Shown: piece by piece, positions 21,424 through 29,817 of the stretch | Numbering within the stretch: the first letter of the stretch is position 1 | How the letters are laid out: each line of letters starts with the position of its first letter | NCBI GenBank assembly: GCA_017429285.1 | Contig: JAFRPF010000036.1 | Span: forward strand, 1-37,298 | Direction of reading: 5' to 3' | DNA length: 37,298 bases | From: Bacilli bacterium | Lineage (GTDB): Bacteria; Bacillota_I; Bacilli_A; RFN20; CAG-826 | Notes under the pieces: model-generated | Told to the model about the DNA's origin: nothing | Database searches by the model: none | Seen by the model: only the letters and a program-made list of their open reading frames with translations | Made by a program: the position numbers and the translations under genes

Positions 21424-22458
21424 GTGATTATTAGATTAAATAAAAACGATAAAGGTAAATTAGAGAAACTTCTACTAGATAAAAACATGAATATCGCTGC
21501 GGCGGATATTCTCTTTGAATCTTGTTTTATTTCTAAAGATAGAAGAATAAGCGCCAAAGATATCGCTAAAGAATTTGAATTAAATCTATCTGATAAAGAA
21601 GATAAATATTTTTATGAAACTAGAATTCTTCCATCAATAAAGGAAATTGATGAAAAAGATTATTTGAATAATTATTATCGTCGCCATATTTTACCTAAAC
21701 CATTCAAGAACAAGGAATACGAATTAACTTATTTAACTTTTAAACCCTATCAACTATTACCTTATGATGATATTGATATTAAAGATGATTTTATTGAGGT
21801 TAGTAAAATAGGTTATTTCAATAAACCCTTTAAATATCTGGTGGTTAATAAGAATGATGTCACTTGGATGAGCACTGATCCTAATGAAATTAATACGATG
21901 AAAGAAGCGATCAAATCTTCTCGTGGTAACGTCTTAGCATTTGGCCTTGGTTTAGGCTATTTTCCAATCATGTCAGCGATAAAGGAAAATGTTAAAAAAG
22001 TCGTAGTTATAGAAAAAGACCCAATTATTATCGAGATTTTTAAAAATCATATTCTTCCCAATTTTGAATATAAAGATAAGATCGAAATAGTGGAAGATGA
22101 CGCTTTTAAATACTTACAAAAAGATCTATCTCAATTTGATTATTTATTCATCGATATCTGGCATAACCCAGAAGACGGTTTGCCTTTATATATGAAATTT
22201 ATAAGGATGTTAAAAACCACTAATTTAGAGGTTAACTATTGGTTAGAGAAATCAATTTTAGCGATGCTAAGAAGATGTCTATTAACAGTTATTCAAGAAT
22301 CTTTATCTCACTATGACGATAGTAATTATCTGAAAGCGGAAAACGATTATGATAGGATCATCAATGAACTATATTTTAAGACAAAAAATGTTCGATTTAA
22401 TTCATACCTAGAAATACTAGAATTTTTACAAGACAAAAGCTTAAAGAATCTTATATAA
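21424..22458 (+). CDS. SAM-dependent methyltransferase/spermidine-synthase-fold protein
   Basis: 344 residues. The N-terminal ~100 residues are helical and charged and contain NNYYRRHILPKPF. The C-terminal ~190 show a class I Rossmann fold: VLAFGLGLGYFPIMSAI near residue 172 (the glycine-rich SAM loop), VVVIEKDP as the acidic strand-2 end near 194, and QFDYLFIDIWHNPEDG near 238, the pattern of spermidine-synthase-like proteins. No NPPY motif is seen, so a DNA or RNA N6-methylase is unlikely. The start is GTG, with TAAGAT six bases upstream and no ribosome site. Substrate is unknown. Confidence 0.78.
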   Translation: MIIRLNKNDKGKLEKLLLDKNMNIAAADILFESCFISKDRRISAKDIAKEFELNLSDKEDKYFYETRILPSIKEIDEKDYLNNYYRRHILPKPFKNKEYELTYLTFKPYQLLPYDDIDIKDDFIEVSKIGYFNKPFKYLVVNKNDVTWMSTDPNEINTMKEAIKSSRGNVLAFGLGLGYFPIMSAIKENVKKVVVIEKDPIIIEIFKNHILPNFEYKDKIEIVEDDAFKYLQKDLSQFDYLFIDIWHNPEDGLPLYMKFIRMLKTTNLEVNYWLEKSILAMLRRCLLTVIQESLSHYDDSNYLKAENDYDRIINELYFKTKNVRFNSYLEILEFLQDKSLKNLI

Positions 22459-22498
22459 TGGATATGGATAATTTTTAAATTATTCGGAGGAAACAATC

Positions 22499-23038
22499 AT
22501 GGAATTAAAAGGCTCAAGAACTGAGAAGAATTTACAAGCCGCTTTTGCGGGTGAAAGCCAAGCTAGAAACAAATATACCTATTTTGCTAGCAAAGCCAAA
22601 AAAGAAGGATTTGAACAAATTGCCGCTATTTTCTTAGAAACAGCAGAAAACGAAAAAGAACACGCTAAACTTTGGTTTAAATATTTATGTGGTGGAGATA
22701 TTCCAACTACAGCCGAAAACTTAAAAGCCGCTGCTGAAGGTGAAAATTATGAATGGACAGATATGTATAAAGAATTTGCCCAAGTTGCTAGAGAAGAAGG
22801 CTTTACGGAAATTGCTGCTAAATTTGAATTAGTTGGTAAAATCGAAGCGGAACATGAAAAAAGATATCTAAAATTATTAGAAAACGTCAAAGAAGGTAAA
22901 GTCTTTATCGCTCCTGATGTCGTCGTTTGGAAATGCCGTAACTGTGGTCATATTCATGTTGGAAAAGAAGCTCCAAAAGTGTGTCCAGCATGTAATCATC
23001 CACAAAGCTATTTCGAGCTCAAAGAAAAGAATTATTAA
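22499..23038 (+). CDS. rbr: Rubrerythrin
   Basis: 179 residues. The N-terminal ferritin-like four-helix domain supplies the di-iron Glu/His ligands (ERTEKNLQ..FAGESQARNKY is represented by GSRTEKNLQAAFAGE, plus ENEKEHAK and EAEHEKRY). The C-terminal rubredoxin domain has CRNCGH and CPAC. Rubrerythrin reduces hydrogen peroxide in anaerobes with electrons from NADH or rubredoxin. A strong CGGAGG ribosome site (22485-22490) and a terminator flank the gene. It implies an anaerobic or oxygen-sensitive host and fits the sulfoxide-repair genes nearby. Confidence 0.96.
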   Translation: MELKGSRTEKNLQAAFAGESQARNKYTYFASKAKKEGFEQIAAIFLETAENEKEHAKLWFKYLCGGDIPTTAENLKAAAEGENYEWTDMYKEFAQVAREEGFTEIAAKFELVGKIEAEHEKRYLKLLENVKEGKVFIAPDVVVWKCRNCGHIHVGKEAPKVCPACNHPQSYFELKEKNY

Positions 23039-23056
23039 TTTTATTATAAAATTATT

Positions 23057-23085
23057 AAGGTCCAATTTATTGGGCCTTTTCTTTT
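23057..23085 (+). terminator. Intrinsic terminator after rubrerythrin
   Basis: AAGGTCCAA (23057-23065), loop TTTA, TTGGGCCTT (23070-23078), then TTCTTTT. Confidence 0.9.
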
Positions 23086-23130
23086 GATTAATTTTTCTCT
23101 TGTTTTTTCATTCATTTTCCATAATAATAT

Positions 23131-23232
23131 AAAAGCGCTGCGAATAAGGACCATTGGTGTAGCGGTTAACATGTCTCCCTGTCACGGAGAAGATCACGGG
23201 TTCGATTCCCGTATGGTCCGCCAAGCGCTTTT
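23131..23232 (+). repeat. Inverted repeat bracketing tRNA-Asp
   Basis: AAAAGCGCT (23131-23139) and AGCGCTTTT (23224-23232) are perfect nine-base complements, one before the tRNA and one directly after its CCA. In the transcript they could pair and enclose the whole tRNA. Confidence 0.6.
23148..23223 (+). tRNA. tRNA-Asp (GTC)
   Basis: 76 bases with encoded CCA. The acceptor stem GGACCAT/ATGGTCC, anticodon loop CTGTCAC and T arm ACGGG-TTCGATT-CCCGT pair fully. Confidence 0.97.
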
Positions 23233-23241
23233 AATTTAAAT

Positions 23242-23317
<76 letters not shown>

Positions 23318-23328
23318 TTAGATAGAAT

Positions 23329-23360
23329 CCCTTGATATGAAAATATTGAGGGTTTTATTT
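23329..23360 (+). terminator. Intrinsic terminator after the tRNA pair
   Basis: CCCTTGATAT (23329-23338), GAAA tetraloop, ATATTGAGGG (23343-23352), then TTTTATTTT. Confidence 0.85.
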
Positions 23361-23369
23361 TATAAATAA

Positions 23370-23416
23370 TGTGGCACTTTTGTGACACTTAATAATGTAT
23401 CCTATAAATGTATAAT
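23370..23416 (+). promoter_or_regulatory. Direct-repeat regulatory site and -10 box of surface protein 2
   Basis: TGTGGCA (23370-23376) and TGTGACA (23381-23387) with an 11-base period, matching the site at 12029. TATAAT at 23411-23416. The distance from repeat to -10 box is 23 bases here and 19 in the paralog. Confidence 0.6.
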
Positions 23417-23446
23417 TTTTTTATAAGTAAAAAGGAGACCTATTTT

Positions 23447-25252
23447 ATGAAGAAAATACATGGAATATTGATAGTTTCATCTTTAGCTCTTTCAGCGATG
23501 GCGGGAGCGTTTGCTTTTGCCTCCGTTAATCGTAACGAAGTGAAAAAGGCTGAAGCTATTGATGGAATATTTTATATTGGCGAACACGACATGATTGCGG
23601 AACCTACTTATCAAATTGGAGATGGCACTGCGGTTTTTGATGAACCCAACAAAACATTAACATTAACCAATTTTAATTACTCTGGCGAAGGCTATTTTTG
23701 TAGCGAAGATGATTGCTATGCTGCTTTGTACTATTCATATAATCAGGATTTAACAATTAATCTTGTTGGTGAAAATACAATTAAATTCAGTAGCAATACA
23801 CTCGAACCTAGGCGAGTCTTTGGATCTCGTTTTATTTCACAAACCAAAATTACTTTCCAAGGTGATGGAGTTTATAATACCGAATCCGGCAATACAAATT
23901 CCAATAACGCTACCAATATTGGTTTAAGCTGTTATTACTCTGATTTCGTATTAAAAAGCGGTACAATTAACGTCAAAACGGGAGAATTAAAACAAGATGC
24001 TGGTAGCGAGCTTATTGGAATGGACATTTATAAAGCTAGTTTCATTGTTGAAGGCGGAAAGATAAACGCGATAGGTGGTAAATCCCAACAAAGCAGTTAT
24101 GGTTTAAGAGTTTGTATTAATGACTGGGAAGCAGATAATAAGTACTGTAGTATTTCTGGAGGAACTATTGTTGCTACTGCTGGAGAAGCTACTAATAATG
24201 GTTTTGGCGGTAATTCTTATGGTCTTGTTTTTGAATATGTGAAAGAAGCGCAACCATTTATGACTGGCGGTGAAATTATCGCTACCGGTGGAAAAGCTTA
24301 CAATGATTCTATAGGAATTTATACCGAATATTGCAATGCGCCATTTAAAGGTGGAAAAGTTGTTGCTACTTCTTTAAATGAATATAGCAAAAGTGGGGTT
24401 CCAGCAAGAGGATATGGCATTACAAGCTTAGCTTGGACAGGAGATATTTCTAATCGCCAAATCAGAATGGAACAAAAATTCGCACTTGAAGCAACTGGTA
24501 AAACTTTAGCTATAGGAAGTAAGAATTCGGCTTCTTCATCTGCTGTATATGGTTTTGGATTGGTTATCAATAAGAATTCAGGAACGGGTTGGACTGATGT
24601 TAATAGAACTGAAGGCGAAACAGCTATTGAACCAAGAACTGAGTCATTAGAAGTTTTATATAAATCAGTAAAATTCACCGCTCTTGAACCAACATATACA
24701 TCTGAACCAACTGCAAAAAGTGATTTAACTTATACTGGTCAACCACAACCACTAGTTAATGCTGGTTCTTCTAATGAAGGTACAGTTGTCTATCGTTTAG
24801 GTGAAACTGGTGAATTTTCTACCGAAATTCCAACCGCAACAGAAGCTGGAACATATACTGTCCAATATAAAATATTGGGCGATGATACTCACGGTGATTC
24901 TGAAATTAAATCAGTGACTGTCACCATTGGTGAAGCTCCTGTTCCAGGACCAGATGATCCAGTGGGACCAGTTAATCCAGATGATCCAAGCAAACCAGCC
25001 AGCAAAGGTCTTAATGGTGGTGCTATCGTAGGTATTGTTATCGGCTCAATTGTCCTATTACTAGGCTTAGCTTATTTATTACTCTTCTTCTTATTCAATA
25101 GATGGGTGAAGATTGGTGAAAAAGCGGTGAGAGTCTTCCCATTTGCCTTTGGTAAGAAAAACGGCAAAGAAAGATTATTAGCGTTCCCATGTAAGTTTGT
25201 CTATAAAGAAAAACCTGAAATCTTCAAAACCAAAGAAGAAGCTTTAAAATAA
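23447..25252 (+). CDS. Surface protein 2: paralog of the protein at 12092
   Basis: 601 residues. Signal peptide at residues 1-~35, then a beta-rich ectodomain with repeats such as FIVEGGKINAIGG, CSISGGTIVATAG and PFMTGGEIIATGG. An Ig-like domain follows (~430-510: GTVVYRLGETGEFS, EAGTYTVQY), then the linker GPDDPVGPVNPDDP, a membrane span and a basic tail ending TKEEALK. Domain order, span and tail match the gene at 12092 closely; the ectodomains have diverged most. The ATG at 23447 is chosen since AAAAGGAG (23430-23437) precedes it; the ATG at 23408 lies at the -10 box. It follows the tRNA pair directly. Confidence 0.82.
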   Translation: MKKIHGILIVSSLALSAMAGAFAFASVNRNEVKKAEAIDGIFYIGEHDMIAEPTYQIGDGTAVFDEPNKTLTLTNFNYSGEGYFCSEDDCYAALYYSYNQDLTINLVGENTIKFSSNTLEPRRVFGSRFISQTKITFQGDGVYNTESGNTNSNNATNIGLSCYYSDFVLKSGTINVKTGELKQDAGSELIGMDIYKASFIVEGGKINAIGGKSQQSSYGLRVCINDWEADNKYCSISGGTIVATAGEATNNGFGGNSYGLVFEYVKEAQPFMTGGEIIATGGKAYNDSIGIYTEYCNAPFKGGKVVATSLNEYSKSGVPARGYGITSLAWTGDISNRQIRMEQKFALEATGKTLAIGSKNSASSSAVYGFGLVINKNSGTGWTDVNRTEGETAIEPRTESLEVLYKSVKFTALEPTYTSEPTAKSDLTYTGQPQPLVNAGSSNEGTVVYRLGETGEFSTEIPTATEAGTYTVQYKILGDDTHGDSEIKSVTVTIGEAPVPGPDDPVGPVNPDDPSKPASKGLNGGAIVGIVIGSIVLLLGLAYLLLFFLFNRWVKIGEKAVRVFPFAFGKKNGKERLLAFPCKFVYKEKPEIFKTKEEALK

Positions 25253-25270
25253 ATTTTAAAAGATAAGAAA

Positions 25271-25302
25271 ATGGCGTTCACATTGTGAGCGCTATTTTTT
25301 TT
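25271..25302 (+). terminator. Intrinsic terminator of surface protein 2
   Basis: ATGGCGTTCAC (25271-25281), loop ATT, GTGAGCGCTAT (25285-25295), then a long T-run. The stem is a relative of the one at 13867. Confidence 0.85.
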
Positions 25303-25403
25303 AAAGAAAGTCGATTTTGCTTTATCTTGATGTATTCTTAATTTTTCGTTTTTAAATAACGAAATGATAGTTAATAAATAACTACTATGATAAAATTAGT
25401 CGA

Positions 25404-26723
25404 ATGATTAATTACGAATTAGCGATATATATCATCGACGCCTTATTCTGGGGTATCATCGTTATCATGCTTGGTATGTCTTGGTTTTACGTATCAGGCT
25501 TTTTCTTATCGATGAAAAGAATTAAAAAAGCTCCACATAGTGATAAATTTACAAAATTTGCAGTTTTAATTCCCGCGAGAAATGAAGGGGATATCGTTTT
25601 AAATATCATGCACGCTTTAAGCGTTCAAACTTATCCTAAGGAATATTATGATGTTTATTTCATCACGGAAAGTGAAGATGATAATGTCAATAAATTAGCG
25701 GTGGAACACGGTTTTAAATATTTTGTGAGAGATGAATTAACTGATGCTAGAAGAACTAAAGGCTTTGCCTTACAAGAATGTATCCGCTATTTAAAAGCGA
25801 ACAATCTAACATATGACGCTTATATGATCTTTGATGCTGATAATGTTATGGATATCGATTATTTAGAAAAGATGAATGATTTAAGACAAACCGGTGTCGA
25901 AGTAGCAGTTGGCTATCGTAACTTTACTAATATCAACGATAACTGGTTAACTTCTGGTAGCGCCATTTTATTTACATATATGAATTCATTTACCAGCAAA
26001 AATAGAACGCTTTTATTCAAAAAAGCTTTAATTGCTGGGACTGGTTATTACGTTAATAGTGAAATTATCGATGAAGCCGGTGGATGGATCTTTACGGGTA
26101 TGACTGAAGATACAGAATTTACCACTTATTGTGAATATCACAATATTAATATGTGTTATTACCCAATTGTTAATTTCTACGATGAACAATCTCCATCATT
26201 TAAAACGAACCATCATCAACATATTAGATGGGTTTGGGGCTTTATGATTAACCGTAAGAAGTTTATTAAAGGTGGAAAGATGCATAATGCGACTTCTAAA
26301 GCGAGAAATAAGGCAGCGATATTTGAATATCGTGTGAGTCTTATTCCTTTCGCTGTTGCTGCTGTTGTTGACTTCTTATTAGCGGTTACTTCTTGGATTT
26401 TATACGCTTATTCATTAATCTATGCCAAAGATTTCTCATCAACAATGCTTGGGCATTCCATCATGTTTACAGTGTCGATTTATCTATTATTCTCCATTGT
26501 GGCTTTAGCCACGATATTACATAACTTCAATAGATTAAAGATGAAATGGTGGATGATTCTTTTAACAGTTGTTACTTATCCGATCTATTTCCTCGATTTA
26601 TTATTTGCTTTTATTCATGGTCTTTTCAGACCAAGTCTAAGAAAAACCTGGAAACCGATCAAACATAGTGGAAAAATAATGGACAAAAGAGCGAAAAAGG
26701 TGGGCGAAGATGTCAAGAAATAA
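25404..26723 (+). CDS. Membrane family 2 glycosyltransferase
   Basis: 439 residues. One N-terminal membrane span (about 8-36), a cytoplasmic GT2 domain and three C-terminal spans. GT-A marks: AVLIPARNEGD near residue 53, MIFDADN near 146 (the DxD metal site), MTEDTEF near 233 (the TED base region), and HQHIRWVWG near 272 (the QxxRW motif of processive or lipid-linked GT2 enzymes). It transfers sugars from a nucleotide sugar to a lipid or growing glycan. TAAAAT ends seven bases before the ATG with no ribosome site, so it looks leaderless. Its end overlaps the acyltransferase gene by 14 bases, which suggests joint glycolipid or lipid-linked polymer synthesis. Confidence 0.9.
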   Translation: MINYELAIYIIDALFWGIIVIMLGMSWFYVSGFFLSMKRIKKAPHSDKFTKFAVLIPARNEGDIVLNIMHALSVQTYPKEYYDVYFITESEDDNVNKLAVEHGFKYFVRDELTDARRTKGFALQECIRYLKANNLTYDAYMIFDADNVMDIDYLEKMNDLRQTGVEVAVGYRNFTNINDNWLTSGSAILFTYMNSFTSKNRTLLFKKALIAGTGYYVNSEIIDEAGGWIFTGMTEDTEFTTYCEYHNINMCYYPIVNFYDEQSPSFKTNHHQHIRWVWGFMINRKKFIKGGKMHNATSKARNKAAIFEYRVSLIPFAVAAVVDFLLAVTSWILYAYSLIYAKDFSSTMLGHSIMFTVSIYLLFSIVALATILHNFNRLKMKWWMILLTVVTYPIYFLDLLFAFIHGLFRPSLRKTWKPIKHSGKIMDKRAKKVGEDVKK

Positions 26724-27486
26724 AGATTGGAAGAAAACTAAAACCATCTATTGGCATGACGAACTTAATGACGACTTTGATGAAGTTGGTTTAACTCGCC
26801 CCGAAGTACCAAAGAATTATCGTTATTTAAGAAGATTCCATGTTTCCGCGTGGATGACTTATTATCTACTTGCTAAACCTATATTAGGTTTATATTGTTT
26901 CTTTCACGGTATTAAAGTGAAAGGAAAAGAGAATTTAAAACCTTTAAGACATAAAGGATATTTTATCTATTCTAACCATGTCGCAATATCTGATGTTTTT
27001 AAATTCGCTAGCTACGCAGTCCCTAAAAAAAGAGTGAATATTATCGGTTATAGTGACGCTTTATCATTAAAACCGATTAGGCCTCTTATTAGAGGTTTAG
27101 GATATCTACCAATACCTAGCGATATTGATAATCTAAAGAAATTAAAAGAAGCCATTAAAACTTTAGTGGATAAAAATGAAGTAGTTTTAATTTATCCTGA
27201 AGCTCATATTTGGCCCTATTACACTAAAATAAGAAACTTTAAAGATGTTTCTTTCTCCTATCCAGCGGAATTTAATAAACCAATAATTCCTGCGGTTACC
27301 ATCTGGAGAGGTAAAAAGGGCAAGAAAACTAAACAAACTATCATCTTTGGTAAAGCTATTTATATAAATCCAGAATTTACCCCATTAGAAAATAAAAAAT
27401 ACCTTCATGAGCAATGTTTATTACAAATGAAGGAGATCTCGGATAAATATCCACAAGTGGAATATATAAAATATATCAAAGACTAA
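26710..27486 (+). CDS. PlsC-type lysophospholipid/glycolipid acyltransferase
   Basis: 258 residues. The catalytic motif is NHVAISD (HX4D) near residue 89, and LIYPEAHIWPY near 162 corresponds to the EGT-like block III. A hydrophobic segment at ~46-65 (YYLLAKPILGLYCFFHGI) associates it with the membrane. These enzymes put an acyl chain from acyl-ACP, acyl-phosphate or acyl-CoA onto a glycerol or sugar lipid. It is translated together with the GT2 gene. Either it makes phosphatidic acid and is a spare plsC, or it acylates the glycosyltransferase product; context favours the second, as inference. Its stop overlaps the convergent permease gene by four bases. Confidence 0.87.
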   Translation: MSRNKDWKKTKTIYWHDELNDDFDEVGLTRPEVPKNYRYLRRFHVSAWMTYYLLAKPILGLYCFFHGIKVKGKENLKPLRHKGYFIYSNHVAISDVFKFASYAVPKKRVNIIGYSDALSLKPIRPLIRGLGYLPIPSDIDNLKKLKEAIKTLVDKNEVVLIYPEAHIWPYYTKIRNFKDVSFSYPAEFNKPIIPAVTIWRGKKGKKTKQTIIFGKAIYINPEFTPLENKKYLHEQCLLQMKEISDKYPQVEYIKYIKD

Positions 27487-28250
27487 TAATATAATTTCTT
27501 AAGTTTTTTAGTAGTGATATCTTCAATTAATGTGACGATTAAGATAAAGACGATAGCGATTAAAGAATAAGCAAAAATTGGCACCATATTACTGGGGTCA
27601 TTTTTTTGTGCAGCACTAATCGCGCTTCCTAAACCGTTTCTCGTGTCACCAGTGATAATTTCGGCCATAATCTCTATCTTAAAAGATAGAGCAAAAGAAG
27701 AAGCGATGCCGACTAAGATATAAGGAATTGATAGGGGTAATCTAACATTCATCGCGATCTTTAAAGAACTAGTGCCATCCACTTTCGCGGAATCGATGAT
27801 TTCTTTAGGAACATTATTAATACCTGCAGATATCGATTCATAAAGAATTGGAAAAGAAATTAAAATGACGACGAATATTGGAGCGTATCTGGCTCCTAAT
27901 ATCACTAAAAATAAGAAGATAAGTGCCGCGGTGGGGATGCTTTTTAAAGCGATAATCATCGGATTTAGAAAAGTTTTAAAATGAGAAAAATGTCCCGCTA
28001 AGATACCAAATATCATCGCTAATAATAAGGAAATAGTAAATCCGATCATCATCCGATAAAATGTCCAACCGATACATTCATATACATAACTTTTTGATAA
28101 GATATTAAATGTTTCTTTAAGCGTGACAAAAGGATTAGGAAAAATCATATTTTGATTTCCTAATGAATAAGAAATTATGATCCAAATTAGTAAGAAAAAG
28201 ATGGATCCTAAAATCGTTAAAACATATTTATTAGTAATAAATTTCTTCAT
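27483..28250 (-). CDS. ABC transporter permease (SsuC/TauC/ThiX-type)
   Basis: 255 residues, about six membrane helices, BPD_transp_1 fold. The EAA loop that contacts the ATPase is AGINNVPKEIIDSAKVDG near residue 140, followed by VRLPLSIPYILVGI. The type imports nitrate, sulfonates, taurine or thiamine precursors with an NMT1-like binding protein, which is the gene just before it (20-base overlap). The stop lies inside the end of the opposing acyltransferase gene. No ATPase gene is found on either side. Confidence 0.9.
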   Translation of the reverse strand: MKKFITNKYVLTILGSIFFLLIWIIISYSLGNQNMIFPNPFVTLKETFNILSKSYVYECIGWTFYRMMIGFTISLLLAMIFGILAGHFSHFKTFLNPMIIALKSIPTAALIFLFLVILGARYAPIFVVILISFPILYESISAGINNVPKEIIDSAKVDGTSSLKIAMNVRLPLSIPYILVGIASSFALSFKIEIMAEIITGDTRNGLGSAISAAQKNDPSNMVPIFAYSLIAIVFILIVTLIEDITTKKLKKLYY

Positions 28251-29151
28251 TTGTATTTTCTAAAGAAAATAGTGATATAAACGAATCGATTTCTGATTTG
28301 ATATCTTTACCCTTTTTATATCCTAAACCTAAACCATTATTATCTTTTAAAGCAGTTACCGCTAAAGAAGGAGCAACACCATATAAAGCAGTCATTTCTT
28401 CTATAGATTTATCTTTTAAAGTTTCACTAATAACATCTGGATTATTAACCGCCTCTTCAACACTTACTTTTAAACCTTTTAAATATTTGTTAACGATATC
28501 TTTTTTGGCTTTATTTCTCACAAATAATGAAGCTTGAATTAAACTTTTGCCTTCTGATTTGCTTTTATAAGCTTCTTGGATATCAACAACCTTTTTCGCA
28601 TTTTTGTTTTTATTTAATGCATTAGTTAAAACTGGTTGAGCGATAAATACGTAATCGATAGTATTTGTAGTCACTTCGTTTTTACCAGTAATTAAACATT
28701 TAGCAGCATCTTGGACATTAGTGACATATTCAATCGCATCGTTATATTCATTTCCATATAGATAATGGAATAATAAATCTGGTGTTTGATTTTGACCAAA
28801 TAAAACAATCTTGTCATCTTTATCCATTACTTCGTCATCATCTTTACCAGTAGAGGCGATATAGAAGTTACCAAAGGTAAGAGAGACCGCTAATTTATAA
28901 GGAGCGCCATTTTTGATCGCTTTTAAACCGCTGACTGTATCGATAACAACTAAATCTTTATCGCTATTTTCATTCATCATGGAAACGATATTTGATGGAA
29001 CCCCGTTAGTTTCAAAATTTGGATTGCTATTCTCTTTATAAAAAGCAATCGAAGGAGCGCCAGTGGGGCAGACAATTTTTAATTTTGATGTATCTTTTTT
29101 GCATCCCGTTAACATCATAAGTGGGATTAATAATAATATTTGTTTTTTCAT
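28231..29151 (-). CDS. ABC transporter substrate-binding lipoprotein (NitT/TauT type)
   Basis: 306 residues. Lipoprotein signal peptide ending LTGC, with Cys17. The start at 29151 (MKKQILLL) is used because GAGGAA precedes it; the longer frame adds only MTRRGKI. The mature protein has the two-lobe pattern of the NMT1/SsuA group, with KIVCPTGAPSIAFYKEN at the start and DTVSGLKAIKNG and FIAQPVLTNAL later. Substrate cannot be told; sulfonates, thiamine precursors or nitrate-like anions are options. A promoter with TATAAT (29176-29171) and a Crp-type site centred 41.5 bases before the predicted start of transcription control it. Confidence 0.9.
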   Translation of the reverse strand: MKKQILLLIPLMMLTGCKKDTSKLKIVCPTGAPSIAFYKENSNPNFETNGVPSNIVSMMNENSDKDLVVIDTVSGLKAIKNGAPYKLAVSLTFGNFYIASTGKDDDEVMDKDDKIVLFGQNQTPDLLFHYLYGNEYNDAIEYVTNVQDAAKCLITGKNEVTTNTIDYVFIAQPVLTNALNKNKNAKKVVDIQEAYKSKSEGKSLIQASLFVRNKAKKDIVNKYLKGLKVSVEEAVNNPDVISETLKDKSIEEMTALYGVAPSLAVTALKDNNGLGLGYKKGKDIKSEIDSFISLFSLENTNEEIYY

Positions 29152-29165
29152 AATTTTTCCTCGCC

Positions 29166-29213
29166 TTGTCATTATATATAAATAATGTATAATAATATGT
29201 GATTTAAATCACA
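29166..29213. promoter_or_regulatory. Divergent promoters with a perfect Crp-type site
   Basis: TGTGATTTAAATCACA (29198-29213) is a perfect TGTGA-N6-TCACA palindrome. Plus promoter: TTGTCA (29166-29171), 16 bases, TATAAT (29188-29193); the site covers its start. Minus promoter: TATAAT (29176-29171), predicted +1 at 29164, no -35 box; the site centre (29205.5) is then at -41.5, the class II activation position. Confidence 0.8.
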
Positions 29214-29216
29214 GTT

Positions 29217-29804
29217 ATGGAATTATTATCCTTATTAAATAATAAAGAGAAAGAATTAGGCAAAATTGTTCACTTAAAAAAGAACCATATTTTATTTCAT
29301 GAGAATGAAAAATGTGAACATATTGGAATTGTTATATCTGGAAACTTAACGATATCTTCGTATTCATTAAATGGTAGAGAAATTATTTATAATTTCATCA
29401 GCAAAGATGAAATGTTTGGGAATAACTTAATATTTTCTGATAAACCATTTTTTAGGGGTAATGTGATTTCTAATAGTGATTCTGAAATATTTCTAATTAA
29501 TAAAGAGAATCTTTTAAAGATATTTGCTGATAACCAAGAATTCTTATTAAAGTTTTTATCTTTTAATGCGGAGTTCACTAAAAGACTTAATTTTCAAATC
29601 AAGTTATTATCTTTTACCAGCGCGGAAGAAAGACTAACTTATTATTTAGAAGAGAATAATCCTTTATCTTTTAAAAACGTTTCTTCTTTAGCCAAAACAT
29701 TACATTTATCTAGAGAAACATTATCTAGATTATTAAGCAAATTAATAAAAGAGAAAGTGATTAATAGAAAAGGAAATATTTTATATTTAGTAAAATCAGT
29801 TTAA
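29217..29804 (+). CDS. Crp/Fnr-family transcription regulator
   Basis: 195 residues. N-terminal cyclic-nucleotide-binding-type beta roll (~15-110), a long dimer helix, then a short winged helix-turn-helix. The recognition helix LSRETLSRLLSKL has the RE...R residues that E. coli Crp uses to read TGTGA, and a perfect TGTGA palindrome lies just upstream. The RxS cAMP pocket of Crp is not seen, nor is an Fnr cysteine cluster, so the signal is unknown. No ribosome site is present. By position it represses itself and activates the ABC importer genes. The membrane protein and mscS genes follow after 13 bases and probably share its transcript. Confidence 0.9.
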   Translation: MELLSLLNNKEKELGKIVHLKKNHILFHENEKCEHIGIVISGNLTISSYSLNGREIIYNFISKDEMFGNNLIFSDKPFFRGNVISNSDSEIFLINKENLLKIFADNQEFLLKFLSFNAEFTKRLNFQIKLLSFTSAEERLTYYLEENNPLSFKNVSSLAKTLHLSRETLSRLLSKLIKEKVINRKGNILYLVKSV

Positions 29805-29817
29805 GATTATTTTGTTT

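Noticed and set aside
24319..24678. 119-codon minus-strand ORF inside surface protein 2
   Set aside because: A shadow of a low-complexity coding region; the plus-strand paralogy settles the real frame.
29198..29213. Reading the palindrome as an Fnr site
   Set aside because: Fnr half-sites are TTGAT; this is TGTGA, and the protein lacks a cysteine cluster for an Fe-S centre.
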